A DNA stretch of 64,000 nt from Rhodoblastus sp963748385 (GTDB taxonomy: Bacteria; Pseudomonadota; Alphaproteobacteria; Rhizobiales; Beijerinckiaceae): NCBI GenBank assembly GCA_963748385.1, contig CAVVIQ010000016.1:70662-134661 (forward strand), read 5' to 3'. Every line of letters begins with the position of its first letter. Positions within the stretch are counted from its first letter, which is position 1. The notes below the pieces were generated by a model that was not told the DNA's origin, made no database searches, and was given only the letters and a program-made list of their open reading frames with translations. Of this stretch, positions 16,301 through 22,749 are shown in pieces. Made by a program: the position numbers and the translations under genes.

Positions 16301-17322
16301 CGACCTCGATGATCGGCTTCATCGCGCTGGCCGGCATCATCGTGCGCAACTCGATCCTCTTGGTGGAGTTCGCGCGCGAAAAGGTCGGCGAGGGCTGGGA
16401 CGTGCGCGAGGCGGTGCTCACCGCCGGCCGGGTCCGCCTGCGCCCGATCATGATCACCGCCCTGGCGCTGGTGATCGGCTCGATGGTGCTGCTCTCAGAC
16501 CCGATCTTCCAGGGCATGGCGGTGTCGCTGCTGTTCGGCTCGCTGGTCGCCACCTTCCTGACCCTGATCGTCATTCCGCTCGGCTGCATCTCGGCGCGCA
16601 AATATTTCAAGACGCGCAAGGTCGACGACGACGACGGCGACGATGGCGACAATGGCGCGCCGCCCCGCGGCCCAGGTCCTGGACAAGGTCCCGGCCCCGG
16701 CCCGGCTCCGGCCCCCGCGCCATCGGGCGCCTCTGGCCGCCCCGCCCGCCTCGTCCGGCCCGGCGAAGCGGCGGCCGCGCCGCCCGCGCCCGCCCCGGAA
16801 GCCTCCGGACGCCCGGCGCGCCTGGTGAAAAAAGCCGACGAGACGCCCGCCGCGCCGCCCGCCGCGCCGTCTCCAGCGGCCTCCGGGCGCCCGCCCCGCC
16901 TGGTGAAAAAAGCCGACGAGCCGCCCGTCGCCCAACAGCCAGAGCCCGAGCCTCAGCCCGCGCCAGAGCCTCAGCCCGCGCCTCAGCCGGCGCCCGCCGC
17001 GCCGTCCCCAGCGCCCTCCGGGCGCCCGGCGCGCCTGGTGAAAAAAGCCGAGGAGCCGCCCGTCGCCCAAGAACCAGAGCCGGAACCCGAGCCAGAACCG
17101 GAACCCGAGCCGCCGCCGGAGCCTCAGGCCCAGCCCAAGCTGGAGCCCGAGCCAGAGCCCAAGGCCCAGCCCAAGGCGGAGCCGGCGCCTCAGCCTGAAG
17201 CGGCGCCTGCGCCCGAGCCCGACGGGGAAAAATCGCAGCGTCAATTGTCATCGAAACGCGAACGCAGCTTGCGCGGCATCCGCCTTAAGGACATATCCTA
17301 CGATCCGGGAGATCAGGGATGA
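13381..17322 (+). CDS. RND multidrug-efflux-type transporter with long repeat-bearing C-terminal tail
   Basis: This 1313-residue inner-membrane pump is about 250 residues longer than usual for the AcrB/MexF-like family. The normal core (about 1-1078) has the first helix after residue 35, the large periplasmic loops, and proton-relay aspartates D432-D433 in GILVDDAIVVVENIYRRW. After the last helix comes an acidic DDDDGDD stretch. A cytoplasmic tail follows, very rich in Pro, Ala, Glu and Gln, with four copies of SGRPxRLV(KKA) and a basic end (KRERSLRGIRLKD). No such tail is part of the family. The stop codon overlaps the next start (ATGA), so coupling to the secreted-protein genes is likely. 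The cargo is unknown. Confidence 0.85.
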   Translation: MTETAAHEAAHPNGERHPHHKLGFAGRVARAFVESPLTPLLLMAFFLIGLLGMAITPREEDPQISVPMVDIFVAYPGAAASEVANLVSEPLERLMSELPGVKHVYSMSRDGLSMVTVRFEVGERMEPSLVKLYNKLYSNMDLIPKGVMQPLVKPKSIDDVPVVTVTLSSSKLDLVQLRKLGLDALQRFKALPNTGQSFVTGGSREQVRIDVDMPRMSSHKVTLSQIAQAVAAANQRNPGGYVVDGGKWFNIYTGDFLATIADVENLVIAVDDSRPVFLRDVAKVSHGESETKSVVDNNVRDAEGGFVAAPAVTVAVAKKYGSNGIVVANELIRELEAMKGRLIPDSVTVTVTRDYGETAQDKVTHLIMKLFIVSGLVTILALLTMGTRPALIVMVTIPATLLMSISVAYVLGFTINRVSMFALVFAIGILVDDAIVVVENIYRRWLESGRTSDRITVEAVDEVGNPTILATFTVVAALLPMGFVSDMMGPYMLPIPVLSSAAMIFSLFAAFVFVPWLAARVKPSMSALKSAADREHRQAAAIGRWYGSVITPIMDNPVVGYITLFLIFAAMLGAVSMFMFKAVAFKMLPYDNKSEMQVVIDMPEGTDLFVTANLAQQLGAELRKIPEVTAFQTYVGTSSPFNFNGLVRHYFLRQEPWQGDIAVQLLDKEKRSRSSHEIALYVRRILTPIAAASSARLTVAEAPPGPPVLAPMVIELYGPTPEVRRQVARDLIGILRKTPHLADINTFMEAPHDNIEFDVDRLRAAMFGVSVEDINREVIMATGGFEAGPFQRIRNLEQATIVLQTPMATRGNIGNLLAMPVRSRAGAMVPLGELGRFVKRPVDAVIYHKDLRAVEYVTADVIGKLGAPLYGMLDVESALKKYTTPDGVHLSGNFFSRPDTVNRSGFKWDGEWQVTYVTFRDMGLAFGAALVLIYMLVVAEFRSFMLPAVVMTPIPLTMIGIVPGHWLLGADFTATSMIGFIALAGIIVRNSILLVEFAREKVGEGWDVREAVLTAGRVRLRPIMITALALVIGSMVLLSDPIFQGMAVSLLFGSLVATFLTLIVIPLGCISARKYFKTRKVDDDDGDDGDNGAPPRGPGPGQGPGPGPAPAPAPSGASGRPARLVRPGEAAAAPPAPAPEASGRPARLVKKADETPAAPPAAPSPAASGRPPRLVKKADEPPVAQQPEPEPQPAPEPQPAPQPAPAAPSPAPSGRPARLVKKAEEPPVAQEPEPEPEPEPEPEPPPEPQAQPKLEPEPEPKAQPKAEPAPQPEAAPAPEPDGEKSQRQLSSKRERSLRGIRLKDISYDPGDQG
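16732..17062 (+). repeat. Four in-frame SGRPxRLV repeats in the RND tail
   Basis: The motif SGRPARLV occurs with small changes at codons starting near 16732, 16804, 16885 and 17017. The last three continue KKA(D/E)E. They are separated by Pro/Ala or Pro/Glu/Gln linkers of different length. Conservation of the basic RP.RLVKKA core against variable linkers suggests short docking motifs rather than mere low complexity. Confidence 0.75.
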
Positions 17323-17768
17323 AACGCGACAGGATCCAATCGACAGGGCTCGCGGCGCTGGCCGCGATGATGGCGCTGGCGGCGACGGCCGAAGCGGCGA
17401 CCTTCGGGGATCTTGCCGGCGCGCGCGAGGCGCGGCCGCCCGAGCCGGTCATCACCCCGGACATGTTCGGCGCGCAGGGGGCCATTCCGCGCCCGCTCGA
17501 CGCGCCCGCCGCCGCCCAGGTCCCGCCCGGCGGCTGGACGCCGCCCCAGGCCTATCTGCCCTTCGGCCCCGCCGGAAACCTGCCGAACGCGCGGCTCCAG
17601 ACCTGGACCTTCGGCCAGGTCAATTCGACGACGGACCCGTTCAATTCCGCGGGTCTGAGCACGCCTTACATGTTTGTGCCGTGGAGCACGCCGCTGTCGG
17701 CCTGGTCCAATGCGCAAACATGGAACTGGTGGCGCGAACGCACAGGCGTTCAGCCGCCCTATTGGTAG
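17319..17768 (+). CDS. Secreted Trp/Pro-rich protein of unknown function
   Basis: A 149-residue protein with a Sec signal peptide (about 1-28, ending TAEAA). I recognise no domain. The mature part has many Pro and Gly, an LPFGPAGNLPNARLQTWTFG centre, and a Trp-rich end (SAWSNAQTWNWWRERTG). Its ATG overlaps the RND stop codon, so it is made together with the pump and is probably periplasmic or exported. The LPFG/PFGAGG-type wording recurs at the end of the last gene of the cluster. Confidence 0.6.
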   Translation: MKRDRIQSTGLAALAAMMALAATAEAATFGDLAGAREARPPEPVITPDMFGAQGAIPRPLDAPAAAQVPPGGWTPPQAYLPFGPAGNLPNARLQTWTFGQVNSTTDPFNSAGLSTPYMFVPWSTPLSAWSNAQTWNWWRERTGVQPPYW

Positions 17769-17820
17769 GAACGCGGAAGAAACGCTTCTTCGGCCCGCCA
17801 CCTGAGTAGGGGAGAGTAAA

Positions 17821-18360
17821 ATGAAAACAGGAATGGCAATAGCAATCTTCCTCGGCGCCGCCGGCCTCGCCGGCGCCGCCTTCGCCGAGGATATCCCGCC
17901 GCCGCCGTCCGGCCCCTACGCCGCCGCACAGCAACAACCCGCAAACGCCAGCCCCGCTGACGCCGACGAATATGACCCGCAGGCCGAAGCGCAGAACCCC
18001 AACTGGGGTCGGCCCCCGCCCCCGCCCCCGCCCGCCTATGGCTATCCTGCTCCGCAGCAACCGGCGGCCAACAGCGGCGGCGCCAACACCGCGTCGAGCC
18101 AGCCCCCCGCGCCACAGGGCTGGGCCCCGCCCCCGCCGCCGCCCTATGGCGGCTACGGCTATGGCCCCTATCCCTACGACTACGACCGCGGCTACGGCTA
18201 TGGCTCCGGACGCGGCTACGGACGCGGCTACGGCCATGGCCGGGGCCAAATGAGGGGCAACTTCAGCTTCGGCGGCGGCGGCGACTCCGACATGAACGGC
18301 CGGGGCGACAACGACTGGAGCGGCTACGACCGTGGTTACGGCGGCGACCGCGGCTGGTGA
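17821..18360 (+). CDS. Secreted Gly/Tyr/Arg-rich protein
   Basis: A 179-residue protein with signal peptide 1-22 (ending GAAFA). The first half of the mature part is Pro/Ala/Gln-rich (PPPPPPP, PQGWAPPPPPP). The second half is GYGYGPYPYDYDRGYGYG-like, with GRGYGRGYGHGRGQ and a closing FSFGGGGDSDMNGRG. Such Gly/Tyr/Arg composition resembles proteins annotated as sulfur-globule-type or glycine-rich structural proteins, but low complexity makes homology claims unsafe. GGGGAGAG precedes the ATG. A self-assembling envelope or surface component is my inference. Confidence 0.6.
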   Translation: MKTGMAIAIFLGAAGLAGAAFAEDIPPPPSGPYAAAQQQPANASPADADEYDPQAEAQNPNWGRPPPPPPPAYGYPAPQQPAANSGGANTASSQPPAPQGWAPPPPPPYGGYGYGPYPYDYDRGYGYGSGRGYGRGYGHGRGQMRGNFSFGGGGDSDMNGRGDNDWSGYDRGYGGDRGW

Positions 18361-18464
18361 TGAAACCATCCCGGCCCAACGCCTGAAACAAACGGCCGGC
18401 GGAAATCCCCCGGCGGCTGTTCATATTCCCGTTTCTCGGGCGGTTTCCCGCCGGGAGGTGAACA

Positions 18465-19058
18465 ATGCGAAGAGTGAGAATGTGGCTCGCAGCGGCCGCC
18501 GCCGCTTCCGCGCTCGCCAGCTCCACGGCCGCCCACGCCCAATGGTGGGCCGGCACGCCATACACCGGCGGCCCTAATGGCGGCGGCCCGTGGGGCTATC
18601 CCTATAGTTACAACGGCTGGAATCGCGGACCCGGCTATGGGAACCCATCCACCAACCTCAGCAGCTGGGGGAACGGATGGAACAACGGATGGAACAGTCC
18701 GGCGGGGGGCGGGCCGTGGGGCGGAGGCCCTTGGGGCGGCCCCTATGGAGCCGGTCCTGGCGGCGGGCCGTGGTCGTCGCCCTATGGCGGCGGCGGCCCC
18801 TATGGCGGCAACCCTTGGTCGTCGCCCTATTCCGGCGGACCCTGGGGAGGACCTTGGGGAGGCGCCCCATACGGAAGTCCCATGGGCGGCAGTCCGTGGG
18901 GCGGAGGCCCCATGGGCGGTCCCATGGGCGGAGGTCCCATGGGCGGTCCCATGGGCGGAGGCCCCATGGGCGGCAGTCCGTGGGGCGGGGGGCCCATGGG
19001 CGGTCCCATGGGCAGTCCCATGGGCGGAAGTCCGTGGGGCGGAGGGCCCTGGCGTTAG
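18465..19058 (+). CDS. Secreted Gly/Pro/Met tandem-repeat protein
   Basis: A 197-residue protein with a typical signal peptide (1-27, ending AAHAQ) and a mature chain almost wholly of Gly, Pro, Trp, Tyr, Ser, Asn and Met. Early units are GGPWG- and SPYGG-like. From about residue 135 they become near-perfect GGPMGG and GGSPWGGGP repeats ending in WGGGPWR. It has no Cys, Lys, Glu or Asp in the repeat part. GGGAGG lies nine bases upstream of ATG 18465. Methionine repeats of this density can bind Cu(I) or make flexible structural proteins; neither is shown. Confidence 0.65.
   Translation: MRRVRMWLAAAAAASALASSTAAHAQWWAGTPYTGGPNGGGPWGYPYSYNGWNRGPGYGNPSTNLSSWGNGWNNGWNSPAGGGPWGGGPWGGPYGAGPGGGPWSSPYGGGGPYGGNPWSSPYSGGPWGGPWGGAPYGSPMGGSPWGGGPMGGPMGGGPMGGPMGGGPMGGSPWGGGPMGGPMGSPMGGSPWGGGPWR
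18868..19053 (+). repeat. Tandem repeats coding GGPMGG / GGSPWGGG
   Basis: Units built on CCCATGGGCGG recur about a dozen times, alternating with AGTCCGTGGGGCGG. Neighbouring units are almost identical at DNA level, so the array is probably prone to expansion and contraction, and also to assembly collapse. Confidence 0.8.
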
Positions 19059-19137
19059 TGACGGCGACGCCGACGGCGAACAGACCGCCGGCGCTCGGTC
19101 CGTTGGGTGAGACCTGCTCGTACTGTGAGGCTCGACA

Positions 19138-19833
19138 ATGATTTCTTCGATCGCAACCCGGCTGTTCTACGCAATCGTGTTTTTCCTGCTCGGCGCCTGG
19201 GTGGCTTCGGTGTCGCCCCAGTTCCGGCACATGATGCACCATGCGTCCAAGGTCGGCGCCGTGGGCTTCGACAAAATGCGCGACTGGACGTCGGAGACGC
19301 TGGTGAAGGCGCCCGACATCACAAACACCAGTCCGGCTCCGTCTTCCGGGTCCGCGACGGCCCCGTCGCCATCGGGCGAGGCGAGCCAGACGCAGACGGC
19401 CTCCGCGCCTCAAGCGGCGGCGGCGCCCGCCTCCGCCGCGCAACCCGCGAGTTCGTCTCAACAGGCGTCCGCGCCCGAGGCGCCCCAACCCGCAGCGACG
19501 GCGCCCAACGCGAACGGCGCCTCCGAACTTCTGAACCGCGCCCGCCGGGCCTACGCGCACAAGGATATCGACGCCGCGATCGACGCCTATCGCGCCTTCA
19601 TCGAGCAAAACCCGGACGCCATCGGCGCGCGCGGGGAGCTTGGCGACGTCTATTACGCGGCGGACCGCAAACACGACGCCGCGCAGATGTATTTCGAATG
19701 CGCGACCAAATATCTCGACGCCGGTAAGATCGCGAACGCGAAAGCCCTGGTCGGCGCGGTGCGCGAGGGCGACCCGGCGATGGCGGACGACCTGGAGCGC
19801 CGCGTCGCGGCCGCCTCAAGCAAGAAGAGTTGA
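19138..19833 (+). CDS. Membrane-anchored TPR protein
   Basis: A 231-residue protein. An N-terminal hydrophobic segment (about 7-27, FYAIVFFLLGAWVASVSP) can anchor it in the inner membrane. An Ala/Ser/Pro/Gln-rich linker follows (about 63-122). The end carries about two tetratricopeptide repeats: ASELLNRARRAYAHKDIDAA IDAYRAFIEQNPDA and the GELGDVYYAADRKHDAAQMY unit. TPR units usually make protein-protein contacts. The gene lies between the secreted-protein genes and the ParA-like gene, so a scaffold role is a reasonable guess. Confidence 0.7.
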   Translation: MISSIATRLFYAIVFFLLGAWVASVSPQFRHMMHHASKVGAVGFDKMRDWTSETLVKAPDITNTSPAPSSGSATAPSPSGEASQTQTASAPQAAAAPASAAQPASSSQQASAPEAPQPAATAPNANGASELLNRARRAYAHKDIDAAIDAYRAFIEQNPDAIGARGELGDVYYAADRKHDAAQMYFECATKYLDAGKIANAKALVGAVREGDPAMADDLERRVAAASSKKS

Positions 19834-19861
19834 ACGCCGTTTATCGGCGGCGGGAGGTTCC

Positions 19862-20557
19862 GTGGCGATCGCCAGTAAATCGAAAACGCGCGGCAGCGCA
19901 AAGAACAAGGCAAAATTCGACCCCGCCGGCAAGGTGGTGGTCGTCGGCAATCTCAAGGGCGGTTGCGGCAAGAGCACGATCGCGTTCAATCTCGCGGTCT
20001 GGCTGGCCTCCGCCGGCGACCAGCCTCTGCTTGTCGATCTCGATCCGCAAAAGACATTGTGCGATCTGGTCTCGGTGCGTGAGGATATCGAGGCGACCCC
20101 GCAAGTGACCCCGCCAACCGACGCCTTGCCCCCGTCGTCCGAGGGACGCCGCGTCCTGGTCGATTTCGGCGCCTCCGACTTTGCGCGATTGGCGCAGGTT
20201 ATCCCAAGGGCGGACCTCATCCTCGTGCCGGTTCTGCCGAGCCAGGCGGATGTCTGGGCGACCCAGCGCTATCTCATTCTGGTGCTCACGCGCCGCAAGC
20301 CCGGCGCCCGCATCATTTTTTTCGTCAATCGCGCCGAATCCGTCGAAACTTCCCGCGAGACCCGCGAGACCTTGGCCGCCCTCAAGGCGATGGCCGGCAT
20401 GTGCGAAAACGCCTCGGTGCTGCCATCGGTCATTCGCCGGCGCGTCGCATATTGTCGCAGCCTCAGCGAAGGGCTTGGCGTTTTCGAGATGAAGGGCCAA
20501 AACAAGGCGGCGGAGGAATTCGAACGCCTCGCAGCCTCGGTCGCGGCTCATCTCTGA
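19862..20557 (+). CDS. ParA/MinD-superfamily ATPase
   Basis: A 231-residue soluble ATPase. The deviant Walker A motif is K32-GGCGKST with the signature lysine. The switch strand LLVDLDPQKTLCDL and a Walker B-like RRVLVDFGASDF follow, so the fold is ParA-type. It has no long N-terminal helix-turn-helix of plasmid ParA and no MinD-type C-terminal amphipathic helix. The best start is GTG 19862 after GGGAGG. No ParB gene or parS-like repeat is nearby. The next gene, 26 bases on, codes a membrane coiled-coil protein that could be its partner, as for ParA-like proteins that position cargos. Confidence 0.85.
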   Translation: MAIASKSKTRGSAKNKAKFDPAGKVVVVGNLKGGCGKSTIAFNLAVWLASAGDQPLLVDLDPQKTLCDLVSVREDIEATPQVTPPTDALPPSSEGRRVLVDFGASDFARLAQVIPRADLILVPVLPSQADVWATQRYLILVLTRRKPGARIIFFVNRAESVETSRETRETLAALKAMAGMCENASVLPSVIRRRVAYCRSLSEGLGVFEMKGQNKAAEEFERLAASVAAHL

Positions 20558-20583
20558 GCCTCGACCCAGACAGGGGAAACGCC

Positions 20584-21150
20584 ATGCCTTCGACACATGA
20601 TCCGAACACGGCCGAATTCATCAAGGATTATCCCAAACAGGTCTTCCCGCACCCGCCGGAACGCCCGCCGGAATATCTCGCCTATCTGGAAAAGGCGTCG
20701 ATGGCGCTCCGCTCGCTACGGCTGTTCGTCTATGCCGGCATGGGCGCTTTCATCCTGCTGGCGGCCTATGGCTTTTTCCTGATTTACCTGTTGACCGGCG
20801 ACGCGCAAACCATGGCGACGCAAATGCAGCGCATGACCCTTCAAATGGAGGTGATGGCGGGACAGATGCGGGTGATCACCACCACCATGGGCTCCATGCA
20901 GGCGGATATCGGCGACATGCGCGGCGATATGGCCGCCATGCGCGCGAATATCCAGGACATGGACGGCCATATAGCCGCGATGGACATGACCACCCGCCAG
21001 ATGGCCTCGACCGTCGCCCTGATCCAGCATTCGGCGCGCAATCTCGACGCCAGCATCGGCCCCGCGGCGGGCGCGATGAACAAATTCATGCCTTTCGGCG
21101 CCGGCGGCAACAACTGGCCCGGCCCGACGCCCTTCGCGCCGTTACGATAG
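20584..21150 (+). CDS. Membrane protein with methionine-heptad coiled coil
   Basis: A 188-residue protein. A Pro-rich N terminus (PHPPERPPEYLAY) and one transmembrane helix (about 47-70) are followed by a strict heptad region from residue 77 to 140. There every a and d position is Met, occasionally Ile and once Thr (77, 81, 84, 88, 91, 95, 98, 102, 105, 109, 112, 116, 119, 123, 126, 130, 133, 137, 140). The end is Gly/Pro/Trp-rich (FMPFGAGGNNWPGP). I know no family like it. GGGGAAA precedes the ATG. It closes the cluster and directly follows the ParA-like gene. Confidence 0.7.
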   Translation: MPSTHDPNTAEFIKDYPKQVFPHPPERPPEYLAYLEKASMALRSLRLFVYAGMGAFILLAAYGFFLIYLLTGDAQTMATQMQRMTLQMEVMAGQMRVITTTMGSMQADIGDMRGDMAAMRANIQDMDGHIAAMDMTTRQMASTVALIQHSARNLDASIGPAAGAMNKFMPFGAGGNNWPGPTPFAPLR

Positions 21151-21265
21151 ACACGGCCGCGACGAAGACTTCCTGGCAGGCGTTCCAATCCGCGCCTGCG
21201 CGCCAAATTGAAAGTTTCAGGCGGGCGGCTATGATCAGCGCCTCGAATCGAGGGAGGACCGGAAC

Positions 21266-21511
21266 ATGAAACAAATCATCCTTGCGACAACGGTGCTTTT
21301 GTTTGCGGCGGGAAGCGCATTCGCTCAGGCGACATGCGAAGCCCAGGCCATCGGGAAAGACGGGAAGCCATTGGCCGGCGCGGCGAAGATGAGCTTCGTC
21401 AACAAGTGCAAGACCGACGCCTGCGAAGCCAAGGCGGTCGGAAGCAACGGCAAGATGCTTTCGGGCGCGGCGAAAACAAGCTTCGTGAAAAAGTGCAAGG
21501 CGGGCGCCTGA
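21266..21511 (+). CDS. Secreted two-repeat PsiF-like small protein
   Basis: An 81-residue protein with signal peptide 1-20 (ending GSAFA). It then has two copies of a unit C-E-A-x-A-x-G-x-x-G-x-x-L-x-G-A-A-K-x-S-F-V-x-K-C-K. This is close to the PsiF repeat named after the E. coli phosphate-starvation protein, whose function is unknown. Each unit has a Cys at both ends, so one disulfide per unit is likely. GGGAGGA precedes the ATG. It is followed by a strong terminator and therefore forms a single-gene unit. Confidence 0.72.
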   Translation: MKQIILATTVLLFAAGSAFAQATCEAQAIGKDGKPLAGAAKMSFVNKCKTDACEAKAVGSNGKMLSGAAKTSFVKKCKAGA

Positions 21512-21594
21512 AGCGCCGCGCCGCCGGAGTCCGCGCTCGCCAGGCGCGGGCGCCCGTCAGCGCCTGAACCTCCCGCTTGATGCGCCCCCGCGCC

Positions 21595-21640
21595 AAAGCC
21601 GGTTTTCTCGCGCAGAAAACCGGCTTTGTGGGGTTTTTTG
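21595..21640 (+). terminator. Strong Rho-independent terminator
   Basis: AAAGCCGGTTTTCT (21595-21608) and AGAAAACCGGCTTT (21614-21627) form a perfect 14-bp stem with a 5-base loop, followed by GTGGGGTTTTTT. It ends the PsiF-like unit and separates it from the next gene. Confidence 0.88.
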
Positions 21641-21815
21641 CGCCTGGTGTGAAGGCTCATCGACGCATCGGTCGGCGGCGGCCGCCGAAAGCCGCTCTCT
21701 CATCAGTGCGCCATCCGGGAGGCGCTTCGCGAGCGACCTGTCTCCCGTTCTCGGACACTGCGCGCGGGAACACGACCGCGATCGCAACAAACAAGGCCTG
21801 AAAGCGAGGAACAGA

Positions 21816-22721
21816 GTGAATCGCAGCGCGCGCGCGCCGAGGCGTCGCCGCATTGAGCCGGCGGCATGGACCTTCATGCTTCTCGTCGCACTATCGCTTG
21901 CGGCGCCGGTTCCCGCGGTGGGCAGCACCGGCATGCGGCTCGCGACGCCCGGCCAGACTGTCGTCGGGAGACCGAAACTGACCTATCTCGAACTCCTACG
22001 CATGATCGTGACGGACCTCCAAATGACGAACGGGGCGGACGCCCGCGCCAAAGGCCATGAGGTCGCGTCCTTTCGCAACATCCTCGGCCCCGATGGCGGC
22101 GGCGACGCCCCCAACTCCATCGAAATCGACTCGTTCGCAACGCTCGAATTCAAAACCGGCGGCCGCTCGCGCCTTGCGCTGCTCGTCGATCTCGGCGAGA
22201 GCGAAGGACGCATCGAACATACGGCGCTGCTGGCCCTGTTCGATCTCACCGCGGCGCCTCGACTTCTCGATCTCGTGGACATCGGCATGGATCAATCCGT
22301 TTATTTCGCCGATACGCCGCTCGTCCGACTCGGCCGAAACGACGAGGCGCTGGTTCTTGTCGGAACGCATTCCAACTCCAACCAGAGCTATGCGAAACAC
22401 GCGCTGGTTTTCGCTGACGGCGACAAATGGCGGCTGATCGACAGCTTTGCGACGCTTTCCGACCGCTATTGCGCTTTCGACCGTGACGAAACGCCCCATT
22501 TCTCGACGCGCCCCGGCCGCTCCCCAATCTTTTCGGACGTCGTCGTCACGGTGCGCGAACGACAAAAAGCGACCGGCGCGGATTGCGGCGTGGAAAAAGG
22601 CGCACAGGATTATGCGCGCGCTTATACCGCCATTTACCGGTGGAATTCCGCCAAGGGACGCTTTGTCGGCGACAGGTCGGCGCTAACCCGGCTGGAGGCG
22701 GTCAACAACAAACGATATTGA
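21816..22721 (+). CDS. Secreted protein of unknown function
   Basis: A 301-residue protein from a GTG start with GAGGAA upstream. The Arg-rich N terminus (about 1-15) and hydrophobic stretch WTFMLLVALSLAAPVPA form a signal peptide. I recognise no domain. The mature part has alternating hydrophobic strands such as SRLALLVDLGESEGR and EALVLVGTHSNSNQSYAKHALVF, suggesting a beta-rich, possibly propeller-like periplasmic fold. There are only two Cys, in RYCAFDR and GADCGVEKG. It is convergent with the next gene. Confidence 0.6.
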   Translation: MNRSARAPRRRRIEPAAWTFMLLVALSLAAPVPAVGSTGMRLATPGQTVVGRPKLTYLELLRMIVTDLQMTNGADARAKGHEVASFRNILGPDGGGDAPNSIEIDSFATLEFKTGGRSRLALLVDLGESEGRIEHTALLALFDLTAAPRLLDLVDIGMDQSVYFADTPLVRLGRNDEALVLVGTHSNSNQSYAKHALVFADGDKWRLIDSFATLSDRYCAFDRDETPHFSTRPGRSPIFSDVVVTVRERQKATGADCGVEKGAQDYARAYTAIYRWNSAKGRFVGDRSALTRLEAVNNKRY

Positions 22722-22749
22722 ACCGCGGTCGGGGCGGAAGTGGGATCGG

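Noticed and set aside
13381..17322. Hopanoid transporter HpnN
   Set aside because: The core motifs and the adjoining adaptor are of the AcrB/MexF drug-efflux type, and no hopanoid synthesis gene is nearby.
17821..18360. Firm assignment as a sulfur-globule protein
   Set aside because: Only the Gly/Tyr/Arg composition points that way; no sulfur-oxidation gene is in the window, so it is kept as an alternative only.
18827..19021. Minus-strand frame of GPPMGPP repeats
   Set aside because: It is only the antisense reading of the tandem repeats in the secreted Gly/Pro/Met protein; the sense frame has a signal peptide and a strong Shine-Dalgarno.
18868..19053. Possible CRISPR-like array
   Set aside because: The repeats are short, directly adjacent and in frame inside a coding region, with no spacers of uniform length.
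19862..20557. Plasmid or chromosome partition locus
   Set aside because: No ParB gene, no parS-like repeats and no replication genes are near the ParA-like ATPase.
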